DNA of 64,000 nt from Puniceicoccaceae bacterium K14. Lineage in GTDB: Bacteria; Verrucomicrobiota; Verrucomicrobiia; Opitutales; Opitutaceae. The stretch spans positions 1 to 64,000 of the forward strand of contig JAKYXN010000008.1 in the NCBI GenBank assembly GCA_022538095.1. Direction: 5' to 3'. The notes under the pieces were generated by a model. The model saw nothing but the letters and a program-made list of their open reading frames with translations, did not search any database and was not told the DNA's origin. The position numbers were made by a program, and so were the translations under genes. Below, piece after piece: positions 45,122 through 54,298 of the stretch; position 1 is the stretch's first letter; every line of letters starts with the position of its first letter.

Positions 45122-46507
45122 ATGACAAAGAATAATATTTTGAAATCGACAATAGCAGGACTAGCTTGCTTGGCTGGCACAGCGACAATGTCGGCGCAAA
45201 TCGAATACGACCGCGCAGAATTCTGGAATCAAGACCACATAAAGGAATCATTCCTTTACACTTATCAATACGACCCAGAAACGGAGCCTGAACTTTCAGA
45301 AGAGGACAAAACAAAGCTCAGGGAGGTTCTACCTATCGTACAGACAGATAAGGAGCTAGCGTTCCAAATGCTCCTCGACTACATAACTCCTGAATCAAGT
45401 GCAGCTATTAGCTTTTTAGTTGGAAACTTTTACGCGGAGGATGGCGACACTGATGAAGCTCTAAAGTACTACGAAACTTCCGTAAAAAAATTCCCCAACT
45501 ATCAGAGAGCACACAAGAACATTGCATTCATGTATGTACAAGCTGGTGATTTTGAAAAAGGGATAACATCCCTGACAAAGGCAATAACTTTGGGAGTAAA
45601 TGAATCGACTGTTTATGGTCTACTTGGTCTTAGCTATGTGAATACCGCGAACTTCATCTCTGCTGAAACTGCTTATCGCCTAGCAATTATCTTAAACCCC
45701 TCTATCAATGACTGGCGAGTTGGTCTAGCGAAAGCCCTCCTTAGCCAGGGGAAATACCAAGAGTCCATTGCTGTATTGGAAGAGATTCTGACAATCGACC
45801 CAGAAAATGACATAATTTGGTCAAGCCAAGCAAACGCATACTTGGGTACTGAAGAGCTCGACCTCGCCGTGGCAAACCAAGAGATCGTTGCTCGGATGGG
45901 TAAAGCGACTCCAGAGACCCTAAACTTCATGGGCAACATCTACCTTTCAAAAGGTTTAAGTGATCTAGCCTTGGAGAACTACCAAAAGGCGATTACAATG
46001 GATCCGAATCAAGACGTATCGACCTACATCGATATAGCATCCATAATGGTAGGACGTGGATTCTTTGAGAAATCATCCGTGCTCATTAAAAAAATTCGCA
46101 ATGATTTTGGTGAGCTTTCACGCGATGAAGAAATTTCAATGCTACGCCTTCAATCAAGAATCGCCCTTGCAACAGGAGAAGCAGAAGAAGCTGTTCCTAT
46201 CCTTGAAAAGCTTGTTGAAAACGATCCTCTAGATGGACAAGCACTCATTCTTTTAGCTGAGCATTACTCAGGGCTTGATACATCGGATGGATACAGCCGT
46301 GCAGACCTTTACTATCAAAGAGCTGTTAAGGTACAAGAAGAAGAAGTGCGTGCGCTCATCTCATGGGCACGTTCTTACGTTGCACGTGAGCACTTCGGCA
46401 AAGCCATTCCAAAACTCGAAAGAGCAAACCAATTGGATCCAAAGGAGTATATTTCACGCTACTTAGAGCAAGTCCGTATGATCAACCGCACAAAAGTCGG
46501 CGGATAA
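45122..46507 (+). CDS. periplasmic TPR protein of the ExbBD operon
   Basis: The 461-residue protein has a signal peptide (A-T-M-S-A-Q cleavage region near 24-26) and a long array of tetratricopeptide repeats from about residue 95 to 440, for example Y-Y-E-T-S-V-K-K-F-P-N and L-E-N-Y-Q-K-A-I-T-M-D-P-N. TPR proteins close such operons in other marine bacteria and are thought to recruit envelope partners. It ends the transcript; a strong terminator follows 24 bp later. Confidence 0.88.
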   Translation: MTKNNILKSTIAGLACLAGTATMSAQIEYDRAEFWNQDHIKESFLYTYQYDPETEPELSEEDKTKLREVLPIVQTDKELAFQMLLDYITPESSAAISFLVGNFYAEDGDTDEALKYYETSVKKFPNYQRAHKNIAFMYVQAGDFEKGITSLTKAITLGVNESTVYGLLGLSYVNTANFISAETAYRLAIILNPSINDWRVGLAKALLSQGKYQESIAVLEEILTIDPENDIIWSSQANAYLGTEELDLAVANQEIVARMGKATPETLNFMGNIYLSKGLSDLALENYQKAITMDPNQDVSTYIDIASIMVGRGFFEKSSVLIKKIRNDFGELSRDEEISMLRLQSRIALATGEAEEAVPILEKLVENDPLDGQALILLAEHYSGLDTSDGYSRADLYYQRAVKVQEEEVRALISWARSYVAREHFGKAIPKLERANQLDPKEYISRYLEQVRMINRTKVGG

Positions 46508-46531
46508 GTTAAGCTCTTAGGCAAAACAATT

Positions 46532-46566
46532 AAAAAAGACAGAAGCTTCGCTTCTGTCTTTTTTTG
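46532..46566 (+). terminator. strong rho-independent terminator of the ExbBD operon
   Basis: GACAGAAGC (46538-46546) pairs with GCTTCTGTC (46550-46558) around a TTC loop, flanked by AAAAAA and TTTTTTT. The symmetry suggests it can also end transcripts from the convergent uvrB side. Confidence 0.95.
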
Positions 46567-46593
46567 TTTTATAAATTCCAGTCCACAAAAAAA

Positions 46594-48588
46594 TCACCGC
46601 CGACCATACTTTGAGCGCTTTTTAGGAGTTCCCTTTTTATAGTCCCCAGATCGCAAAGCATCGATCTGATCCCGCAATAGAGCTGCCCTTTCAAATTCTA
46701 ACTTGGCTGCCGCTTCATCCATCTCCCGACTGAGCTCTTCAATCACAGAAGCCACATCTTCGTCTTCACCTACCATCTGAGGTAACGAATCCCCTTCCTC
46801 TTCTTCATGTAAGCTAGCTTGGTCGTTGCGTTTTACACTCCGCGGAACGATACCATTCAATTCATTATACGTAATCTGCTTTTCCCGCCGATTCTCGCTA
46901 ACCTCTAAGGTCCTTGCGATCGACTTTGTTATAACGTCAGCATACATTATAACTCGACCATCTTCGTGTCGAGCCGCTCGCCCTGCAGTTTGAATCAAGC
47001 TGGTTTCGCTACGTAGAAATCCCTCCTTATCTGCATCTAGGATCGCGACTAATGCGACCTCAGGCAAATCCAACCCCTCGCGTAGTAAATTTATTCCTAC
47101 TAAGACATCGAATTTTCCGCGTCGCAATCTCCTCAAAATTTCAACACGCTCGATGGTATCGATATCAGAATGAAGGTACTCAACCTTGACACCCCGTTCA
47201 TTTATGTAGGCCGTGATATCTTCTGAAAGTCGCTTGGTTAAAGTCGTCACCAATACTCGCTCATTCTTAGCGACTGCCGCTTCTATTTCACCCAACAGAT
47301 CCTCTACCTGCCCCTTAATTGGCCTAATCGATACAATAGGGTCCAAGAGCCCAGTTGGTCGAATAACTTGCTCTGCGACGACAGAACTCTTTTCAATCTC
47401 ATATTTTGCCGGAGTTGCCGAAACGAACAATGTTTGTCCGGTCACCTCTACAAATTCCTGAAAATTCATCGGCCTATTATCGAGTGCAGAAGGCAAACGA
47501 AATCCATGCTCAACCAAAGTGCTCTTTCGCGATCTGTCCCCCGCGTACATTGCTCCTATTTGCGGAATACTTACATGGCTTTCGTCGATAAACACGAGAG
47601 CATCATCAGGAAAGAAATCCACCAAACAGAAGGGCCGTTCACCAGGCTTTCGGCCCGACATATGCATTGAATAGTTCTCAATCCCATTGCAAAAACCAAC
47701 TTCCTGCAACATTTCGAGATCATAATTCGTGCGCATGCTAATCCTCTGAGCTTCCAATAACTGGCCATTAGATTCAAATTGAGCTACGCGTTCCTTAAGC
47801 TCTTCTTTGATGGAAACGATCGCTTTCTCTATTTTACCTTTTGTTGTCACGAACTGATTAGCTGGATACAGGTCAAACAGCTCAAAACGTTGAGTCACCG
47901 TTCCAGTCACAGGGTCAAATTCAGATAATCCATCTATTTCGTCACCCCAGAACTCAACGCGTAAACCTTTCTCCAAATAAGCAGGCATAATGTCTACCAC
48001 ATCTCCACGAACACGAAAACGCCCTCTTTCTAAATTTATATCATTTCGTTCGTACTGAATATCTATTAAGCGGTTTAATAACACGTCACGTCCAAATTCT
48101 TCACCCATACGAAGCGGAATCATCAACTCAACAAAATCCTCAGGCGAGCCCAACCCGTAAATACAGGAAACGCTCGCAATTACGATGACGTCGCGACGAC
48201 TTATCAACGAACTCGATGCTGCAATTCGCAAACGATCTATTTCATCATTTATTGATGAATCCTTTTCGATGTATGTATCCGATGAAGGCACATAGGCCTC
48301 TGGCTGATAATAGTCGTAATAACTAACAAAATACTCGACTGCGTTATTAGGAAAGAAATTCTTAAATTCAGAATACAACTGAGCTGCCAGAGTCTTGTTG
48401 TGAGAAATTATTAGTGTCGGCCGGTCACACTTAGCGATAATGTTGGCCATACTATACGTTTTTCCCGACCCCGTAACACCTAACAAAGTTTGGTAGCGAT
48501 TTCCTTGATTAATCGAATCAACCAATGCATTGATCGCCACGGGTTGGTCCCCCATTGGGGCGTATTCTGATTTTAGGTCAAACAGCAT
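46594..48588 (-). CDS. uvrB: excinuclease ABC subunit B
   Basis: The 664-residue DNA-repair helicase works with UvrA and UvrC in nucleotide excision repair. It has Walker A G-V-T-G-S-G-K-T, the beta-hairpin Y-Y-D-Y-Y-Q-P-E-A-Y-V-P, D-E-S-H-V-S, helicase motifs Q-T-A-G-R-A-A-R, and the C-terminal UVR domain (E-L-S-R-E-M-D-E-A-A and F-E-R-A-A-L-L-R-D-Q-I) that binds UvrC. It is the last gene of a minus-strand run, starting ten bases after the symporter stop. An SOS (LexA) site is not apparent ahead of it. Confidence 0.97.
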   Translation of the reverse strand: MLFDLKSEYAPMGDQPVAINALVDSINQGNRYQTLLGVTGSGKTYSMANIIAKCDRPTLIISHNKTLAAQLYSEFKNFFPNNAVEYFVSYYDYYQPEAYVPSSDTYIEKDSSINDEIDRLRIAASSSLISRRDVIVIASVSCIYGLGSPEDFVELMIPLRMGEEFGRDVLLNRLIDIQYERNDINLERGRFRVRGDVVDIMPAYLEKGLRVEFWGDEIDGLSEFDPVTGTVTQRFELFDLYPANQFVTTKGKIEKAIVSIKEELKERVAQFESNGQLLEAQRISMRTNYDLEMLQEVGFCNGIENYSMHMSGRKPGERPFCLVDFFPDDALVFIDESHVSIPQIGAMYAGDRSRKSTLVEHGFRLPSALDNRPMNFQEFVEVTGQTLFVSATPAKYEIEKSSVVAEQVIRPTGLLDPIVSIRPIKGQVEDLLGEIEAAVAKNERVLVTTLTKRLSEDITAYINERGVKVEYLHSDIDTIERVEILRRLRRGKFDVLVGINLLREGLDLPEVALVAILDADKEGFLRSETSLIQTAGRAARHEDGRVIMYADVITKSIARTLEVSENRREKQITYNELNGIVPRSVKRNDQASLHEEEEGDSLPQMVGEDEDVASVIEELSREMDEAAAKLEFERAALLRDQIDALRSGDYKKGTPKKRSKYGRR

Positions 48589-48598
48589 CTAAGAGTGC

Positions 48599-49858
48599 TC
48601 AATTATTAGATTTAAAAACCTTCGTATCCAATTCGCCTTCGCTCTTTGCAACCACACAGGTTACAGCTGCATCTCCTGTAACATTCACAGCGGTACGAAC
48701 CATATCGAGCAATCGGTCAATACCCACAATGAGAGCAATGTATTCGGTCGGCAATCCTACTTGTTTTAGGACCATTCCAAGCATTATCATACCCACACCG
48801 GGCACGCCCGCGGTACCAACTGATGCCAGGGTGGCACTCACAACCACCATTACAAATTGCCCCAAGGACAAATCAACCCCAGCAACATTGGCGATAAATA
48901 CGGTCGCCACCCCCTGCATAATTGACGTGCCATCCATATTCACAGTCGCTCCAAGCGGCACTGTGAATGAACCGATTTTGTTGCTAACCCCGAGCTTCTC
49001 TTCTACACTCGTTAATGTAACTGGAATCGTCGCATTACTGCTCGCTGTACTGAAAGCAAAAACCTGCGTCTGCCAAAATTTTCGCAAAAATTGCAACGGA
49101 CTCAATCCAGCGAGTGTCTTTAGAAGAGTCGGGTACACAATCAATGCGTGCACGATCAAAACACTTAAAACAACTAGAAAGTAAGCTCCCAATTCCACAA
49201 TAGCATCAAAACCAGTAGTCGCAAAAACAATACAAACTTTTGCAAAAACTCCAATCGGAGCTATCAGCATCAAGAGCATCACTAATTGCATAATGACTTC
49301 GTTGAGATCCTCAAAAACCTTCAGGACGCGCTTTCCTCGTTCTCCTGCAAGCAAGAGGGCAATGCCTAACAACACAGCAAATACGATAATTTGCAGCATA
49401 TTTTCCTCTACCAAAGCTTTAAATGGATTGGTTGGAAAAATATTTATCAAAACATCTATAAATGCCGGAGCTTCCTTTACTACGTAATCTGTTTCAATCG
49501 TTATCTCAAACCCTTTCCCGATATTGAAAAAACTCGCAACGACCAAACCTAATGTGATGGCAATTGAAGTAGTCAGTAGGTAAAGTCCTAAGGTCTTCAA
49601 TCCAGTACTCCCAAGCTTGCGAACATCGTCTATCGCCGCAGTCCCACATACAAGTGAAACCAAAACAAGGGGGGTTACTAACAATTTTAGAGATCGCACA
49701 AAGATATCGCCAAAGAACTTCAGAACGCCTCCCAAAACATACGTATCCACAAAATCATTCTTATTCAATTCGGTCCAATATAAAACGAGACCAAGAACTA
49801 CCCCGAACCCCATTCCGATCAAAATATATTTCGTCAATTTGATTTTGCTTAGATCCAT
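48599..49858 (-). CDS. dicarboxylate/amino acid:cation symporter (SDF/GltP family)
   Basis: This 419-residue inner-membrane transporter of the SDF (GltPh) family has eight helices, two hairpins and the substrate/ion motifs: a serine-rich F-S-T-A-S-S-N-A-T-I-P hairpin, N-M-D-G-T (Na binding) and G-T-A-G-V-P-G-V in HP2. It imports glutamate, aspartate or C4-dicarboxylates with Na or H. I use the ATG at 49858, preceded by AAGGA at good spacing, rather than an upstream TTG. It lies between a HAD phosphatase gene and uvrB in close spacing. Confidence 0.93.
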   Translation of the reverse strand: MDLSKIKLTKYILIGMGFGVVLGLVLYWTELNKNDFVDTYVLGGVLKFFGDIFVRSLKLLVTPLVLVSLVCGTAAIDDVRKLGSTGLKTLGLYLLTTSIAITLGLVVASFFNIGKGFEITIETDYVVKEAPAFIDVLINIFPTNPFKALVEENMLQIIVFAVLLGIALLLAGERGKRVLKVFEDLNEVIMQLVMLLMLIAPIGVFAKVCIVFATTGFDAIVELGAYFLVVLSVLIVHALIVYPTLLKTLAGLSPLQFLRKFWQTQVFAFSTASSNATIPVTLTSVEEKLGVSNKIGSFTVPLGATVNMDGTSIMQGVATVFIANVAGVDLSLGQFVMVVVSATLASVGTAGVPGVGMIMLGMVLKQVGLPTEYIALIVGIDRLLDMVRTAVNVTGDAAVTCVVAKSEGELDTKVFKSNN

Positions 49859-49899
49859 CTCCGTTGTCCTTTTATTCAATGCCTTCTAAATACTTACCG

Positions 49900-50571
49900 T
49901 TATTCAAACAGAGCTAGCATTCGCTCTACTGATATTTCTTCAAAACTATCAACCACCAAACCGACACCCGCATCTCGCAAAATCTCTTCAGGATTGGTCG
50001 TAGTTACTCCTACAACCTTCGCTCCAGATGCGAGCCCAGCTTCTATCCCTCCTAATGAATCTTCAAACACCACGCACTTTTCTGGAGGCAATCCGACTAA
50101 TTTCGCTGCTTTAATAAAGACTGCGGGGTTTGGCTTACCGATTTCTACGTCCTCAGCTGCTACTATATCTGCAAGCAGTCCATTCAATCCCGTGATCTCC
50201 AGAACCGCCAAAATATTGGCCTTGGGAGTAGAGGAACCTACGGCTGCTCTGTACCCTTGAGACTGAAACTCTTCTATAAATTGCTTAACCCCAGGCAATG
50301 GATCCAAACCTGTTTTTCGTACAATATCACGGTACAATCTCTCCTTCTCCTCACCCAAGCGAGAGATCTCTGCAGTCTGATCCGTCCACTGCAGCACATT
50401 TCGCATAATCCATTCATTTTTTTTGCCAAATCCTTTCTTGAAATGACCAGTTGGCAAAACTTGATTCTCTTGTTTTGCCAACAGCTCCCAGCTCTCTTCA
50501 TGCTGTTTGGAAGAATCTACCACCACGCCATCCCAATCAAAAATAAAACCAATTTCAGCTGCACTCTTCAT
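49900..50571 (-). CDS. HAD-family phosphatase, beta-phosphoglucomutase-like
   Basis: The 223-residue soluble enzyme has HAD motif I F-D-W-D-G-V-V-V-D-S (Asp nucleophile and second Asp), a helical cap (about 18-85), motif II G-S-S-T-P-K and motif III/IV G-K-P-N-P-A-V-F with E-D-S-L-G-G-I-E-A-G. The pattern is closest to phosphoglycolate phosphatase or beta-phosphoglucomutase types; the substrate is not readable. It precedes the symporter by about 40 bp. Confidence 0.9.
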   Translation of the reverse strand: MKSAAEIGFIFDWDGVVVDSSKQHEESWELLAKQENQVLPTGHFKKGFGKKNEWIMRNVLQWTDQTAEISRLGEEKERLYRDIVRKTGLDPLPGVKQFIEEFQSQGYRAAVGSSTPKANILAVLEITGLNGLLADIVAAEDVEIGKPNPAVFIKAAKLVGLPPEKCVVFEDSLGGIEAGLASGAKVVGVTTTNPEEILRDAGVGLVVDSFEEISVERMLALFE

Positions 50572-50648
50572 AATAAAACATCAACAATCGTTTACCTCCC
50601 ACAAAACGCCAGCCAGAATTGAATGAATGCATATTCAAACACACGAAG

Positions 50649-52052
50649 TTAAATTCCTAAAACCTTGAGAATGGAATTCCACACCTGGCTCCAAAATTTC
50701 TTAGCTGAAGCCCCTTCCAAAGTATTGGATATTTCTTGGCAGAGAAAGAGGCCGTTTCCCCGAAAGACATCATCAAACAGCGGATTCAACCCTCGTAAAT
50801 AACTCCAAAAAGTTTCTGCTCTAACAACGGAATAATGAAGACTTGGAACAAACCCTATCGTAGCGCTCTGATTTGTTCTACGTCCTTTGGCATTATCTGC
50901 AAGAATCCGCTCCGAGCGCACTCCTCGTATTCCTGATATAAATACAACACAAGGGCCCTTTATTTCGAAATAGCGGAATTGCAAGGTTACCCAAGATTGA
51001 ATATTGAACAACCTCCAATGTCTTTTGATCAGAACGCCATCCAATTTCCTCGAAACGACACCAGCAATATGACTTGGCCGTATAATCAAAGCGGTTCCCT
51101 CGCTCAATGTGACATCCACCAATTCCACATCTGATCTGTCTTGTGTTGAAACTGTTATCGAAGCAGAGGAAGCATCATTCGGCACCTTAAAACGAATCAG
51201 CTCAACCAACCCTGCCGCCATACAGGTAAAGGGGATTTTCCAATCCAAAACGAAACAAGTTTTCTTTTCTAAATTCTCATCAGATGCCTGCAGGTAAGAT
51301 TCCTTAACCCAAGCAACGTCACCCTGCCCTAACTCTATAGAAGCAGAAACGCTACTCCTACCGAGCGTAGGTAGTTCTAGTTCCTTATCCGCGAAGCTAA
51401 TCGGTTTGGCCCACGACAAAAAGGGAGCTCCCACATAGAACGCAAAAAGCTTCAACACGAATGGACCAAATAAAATAATAGCAAGCGTCACAAAAAAATA
51501 AGTCTTCATTGCCCGCCAGGAATCTAGAATATGAGTCGCCAAGCTCGGCTCCATCGCTTCAATTTCGCCAATCTCACGATTGAGATTTTTTGTATTCGCA
51601 AAAGCCAAATCTTTTAGACTATCGAGGTTGAGCGATTCAAGCTCTAGAGACTCGATTAACAATACGCTTACCCGCTCGCGTTTTTCTTCTTCGCCCAAAC
51701 GTTTATTGTAACGTTCTCTTTCTTCCGGGCTCATGAAAATGTATTCAACTTTTGCGAGCGCCCCCTTCAGGTATGCGATTCCTTTTTGAGCACGTTCGAG
51801 GTCTCTCCGAGCTTCCTTCGCCTGTTCTGCCACCTCGTGCAACCTTTCCTCATATTCGGACGCTTCTAACTTCAAAAGCTCAGCTTTACCACGCAAGTCT
51901 TCCAACAACGCACTCCGCTCGTTCTCCTCATCTATCCCCTCCTGGACAAACGTATAAAATGCAAAGCCGCCGACAATTAGCGTACCCGCTATCAAGATCA
52001 CGAAGCCCTTGCTAATAAGCCACCTGAATACGGCTACAAGTAGCAAGGACAT
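50649..52052 (-). CDS. membrane protein with coiled coil and AIM24-like region
   Basis: The 467-residue protein has an N-terminal membrane helix (about 14-34), a strongly charged coiled coil (about 40-130), a second membrane helix (about 190-215, F-V-T-L-A-I-I-L-F-G-P-F), then a beta-rich C-terminal domain (about 235-450). The latter has G-T-A-L-I-I-R-P-S-H-I and R-G-N-G-L-F-L, which loosely recall AIM24-type domains. That assignment is weak. I use the ATG at 52052, seven bases after the cysC stop; a longer frame would overlap cysC. Membrane location is clear and function unknown. Confidence 0.65.
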   Translation of the reverse strand: MSLLLVAVFRWLISKGFVILIAGTLIVGGFAFYTFVQEGIDEENERSALLEDLRGKAELLKLEASEYEERLHEVAEQAKEARRDLERAQKGIAYLKGALAKVEYIFMSPEERERYNKRLGEEEKRERVSVLLIESLELESLNLDSLKDLAFANTKNLNREIGEIEAMEPSLATHILDSWRAMKTYFFVTLAIILFGPFVLKLFAFYVGAPFLSWAKPISFADKELELPTLGRSSVSASIELGQGDVAWVKESYLQASDENLEKKTCFVLDWKIPFTCMAAGLVELIRFKVPNDASSASITVSTQDRSDVELVDVTLSEGTALIIRPSHIAGVVSRKLDGVLIKRHWRLFNIQSWVTLQFRYFEIKGPCVVFISGIRGVRSERILADNAKGRRTNQSATIGFVPSLHYSVVRAETFWSYLRGLNPLFDDVFRGNGLFLCQEISNTLEGASAKKFWSQVWNSILKVLGI

Positions 52053-52059
52053 AACAAAC

Positions 52060-52659
52060 CTACTTCGCCGAGATTTCCGGCAATACCAATGCGACCACCT
52101 TGGCCAAGGACTCATCTACGGACTCTGCAGACGTATCAATAACAAGGTCAGGATTTGCGGGTTCTTCAAACCCTGAGTCTTTACCTGTAAATTGTGGAAC
52201 GAGCCCCTTCTCAGCCTTCGCGTACAATCCTTTAACGTCTCGCTCACGGCAAACCTCAAAGGATGCTTTCACGTAGATTTCTATGAGATTTTCTTTGCCA
52301 ATGATACCTCGCATCATCCCTCGCAAATCCTCTTTTGGAGTAATGAAACTGTTGAGAGTTATCACTCCAGCATCAACAAACAGCTTGGATACTTCTGCAA
52401 TGCGTCTAATATTCTCAAACCTATCGTCATCGGAGAAACCAAGACCGCTATTTAAGCCAGTTCTTATATTATCACCATCCAAGACATAAGATAGCAATCC
52501 TCTAACGTGTAGTTGCTTCTCAAGCGCGATTGCCAAAGTACTTTTCCCTGACCCAGAAATACCATAGAACCAAATAACTTTGGCAGTCTGCTTTGTGATC
52601 GATTGGCGATCAGTTCGCGCTAGCAGTCGATCTGTGATTGGATAAAGATTATCGCTCAT
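52060..52659 (-). CDS. cysC: adenylylsulfate (APS) kinase
   Basis: The 199-residue kinase phosphorylates APS to PAPS. It has the P-loop G-I-S-G-S-G-K-S-T, the APS-binding D-G-D-N-I-R-T-G-L-N, L-G-F-S-D-D-D-R-F-E-N-I-R-R, and the lid with K-G-L-Y-A-K-A. It forms a pathway with the ATP sulfurylase whose subunit CysN is encoded at the right edge of the window, though the two lie 11 kb apart. It sits 23 bp downstream of a TPR membrane protein gene in a mixed minus-strand run. Confidence 0.95.
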   Translation of the reverse strand: MSDNLYPITDRLLARTDRQSITKQTAKVIWFYGISGSGKSTLAIALEKQLHVRGLLSYVLDGDNIRTGLNSGLGFSDDDRFENIRRIAEVSKLFVDAGVITLNSFITPKEDLRGMMRGIIGKENLIEIYVKASFEVCRERDVKGLYAKAEKGLVPQFTGKDSGFEEPANPDLVIDTSAESVDESLAKVVALVLPEISAK

Positions 52660-52682
52660 TTCGGATAGATGCTCTACAAAGA

Positions 52683-53453
52683 TTAAGGGATCACAAGAAC
52701 CTTTTGTTCCTCAAGCTTGATTTCCAATTGTCGGATTCTCTCAGCCACAAAAGGCTTCATTGCCTGAATATCGTCGTCAGGTAAACTGGAATAGATGCTC
52801 TTTAAATAAGACAAGGCATCATCAGTGCGTCCTAATTCCACTAGTAGCTCTGCGTACAAGCGACCTGCGAAGTAAGGAGAGTTCGGCATTGTTGCGATTT
52901 CTAAGAAACTCTTAGCAGCCTCTTCGAGGTCCTCCCGCTTCTTCCAATGAATTACAGCTCGGTCCACCATTAATTCAAAATTCCCTGGATGAGCGACTAA
53001 ACCGTTCTCAATCAATTCGAGAGCTTTTTCGCTAAACTTAAGATTTAAGGCTTTCACAGTATTTGGGTGCTTCTCTTGGTCCAAACCTTGATTAGCAATC
53101 ACCCAAGCCGGCATGTCATTTGCCACTACACGGGCACCATTGAGCCAGAAAAATAAAGCTCTCGGATCTGTTGCCGTTGCCAATTCAATCTTAGCCAAAG
53201 TTTCATTGATATTTTGCTTCTCCCAGCTGCCATTCATATCCAACCATATCAAATTAGCAGCGATCGATCTATACCCACCTAAAATCGCAAGCGAGAGCCC
53301 TTGTCCTAAACTCTCAGACTTAGGCAAACTATTTGTGCCCAACGAGTCTCCATGCAACGACCGAAAAATAAGTCGCTGCCAGCCACTAGTAAGCGCTCCG
53401 ATACTCAAAGCGCCCACCAACGAAACTACAATTGTCCATTTCCTATAGCTCAC
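52683..53453 (-). CDS. membrane-anchored TPR-like protein of ABC-2 exporter operon
   Basis: The 256-residue protein has an N-terminal membrane helix (about 5-25), then G-Y-R-S-I-A-A-N-L-I-W-L-D, a motif I associate with TPR proteins encoded beside ABC-2 exporters in Verrucomicrobiota and relatives. Helical repeats follow with A-K-S-F-L-E-I-A and Y-A-E-L-L-V-E-L-G-R-T-D-D-A. The start is the GTG at 53453, which overlaps the permease stop by 11 bp; an ORF extending to 53555 would run through the permease gene. Tight overlap points to co-translation with the exporter. Confidence 0.75.
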   Translation of the reverse strand: MSYRKWTIVVSLVGALSIGALTSGWQRLIFRSLHGDSLGTNSLPKSESLGQGLSLAILGGYRSIAANLIWLDMNGSWEKQNINETLAKIELATATDPRALFFWLNGARVVANDMPAWVIANQGLDQEKHPNTVKALNLKFSEKALELIENGLVAHPGNFELMVDRAVIHWKKREDLEEAAKSFLEIATMPNSPYFAGRLYAELLVELGRTDDALSYLKSIYSSLPDDDIQAMKPFVAERIRQLEIKLEEQKVLVIP

Positions 53454-54291
53454 GTTCTCGAAATGACAGCACCGCCAACGACAAATACAAGGCACAATAC
53501 AGAGCTCCGTAGCCCACAAGCTGTAAATAAACAGAAATCGAAGCACTCTCCCCAAGCGCTATTTTGTCTCCAAAATCGTATAGGTGAAAATTTGGCAATG
53601 CGATGCTTACGATGAATAAAATCGTATTCAAAAACAAGCTGTCGTATTGCCCCCAAGCATTTACTGCCAAGTGTTGAAGCTGCCCAAGTATCCAGGTAAC
53701 AACTCCAATAATAATTGAGAAAAGAGAAGATGTTGCGTAACTAGAAAAGAGGATGACGATGCTTCCTAGCATCCCCAAGCGCACACATTGCATAAAGCCA
53801 AACCCAAGCACGTCCAAATAGTTTAATAGGCGTCCCTCGGAAAAGACTTCGGGATACTGCGACATCAAAATTGATTCGCGCACAAACAGAGAAAGCATCA
53901 AGCAAAGCGTCAGACAAAGTACAAAGGAAACAATACAAAACCAGGCTCCAATGAATTTCCCTACAACAAATTCTGACCGCCTGATCGGCTTCGCCAAAAT
54001 TGTGAACACTGTACGGTCTTCAATCTCACCATAGAAAAGTTGCGAGGCCGTAACTATTGCCAAAATAGAGCCAAAAAACGTCATCCCCCCAAAACCAAAG
54101 TCCATAATGAACTTCAATTCGTCTGACCCAAAGTTAAACTCTTGCAGCAAGAAAGAGCATCCTAACGAAAAAAGCGATAAAGCCAGCAACGCGTAGAAAA
54201 GTTTCATTCGCACCGTCTCGAGATACGAAGTCTTGCCAATCAGCCACGCATGACGCATATTCCAAAAAGAAAGGTTCAACTTCTCATTCAT
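53443..54291 (-). CDS. ABC-2 type permease
   Basis: The 282-residue inner-membrane protein has six hydrophobic segments. The typical ABC-2 order is seen: an amphipathic start, F-Y-A-L-L-A-L-S-L-F-S-L-G, then E-I-E-D-R-T-V-F-T-I-L-A-K-P-I-R-R, the coupling-helix region. It is the permease for the ATPase encoded eight bases upstream. Substrate unknown; such pairs export lipids, polymers or antibiotics, or serve in gliding. Its 3' end overlaps the TPR gene. Confidence 0.9.
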   Translation of the reverse strand: MNEKLNLSFWNMRHAWLIGKTSYLETVRMKLFYALLALSLFSLGCSFLLQEFNFGSDELKFIMDFGFGGMTFFGSILAIVTASQLFYGEIEDRTVFTILAKPIRRSEFVVGKFIGAWFCIVSFVLCLTLCLMLSLFVRESILMSQYPEVFSEGRLLNYLDVLGFGFMQCVRLGMLGSIVILFSSYATSSLFSIIIGVVTWILGQLQHLAVNAWGQYDSLFLNTILFIVSIALPNFHLYDFGDKIALGESASISVYLQLVGYGALYCALYLSLAVLSFREREL

Positions 54292-54298
54292 CGTTAAC

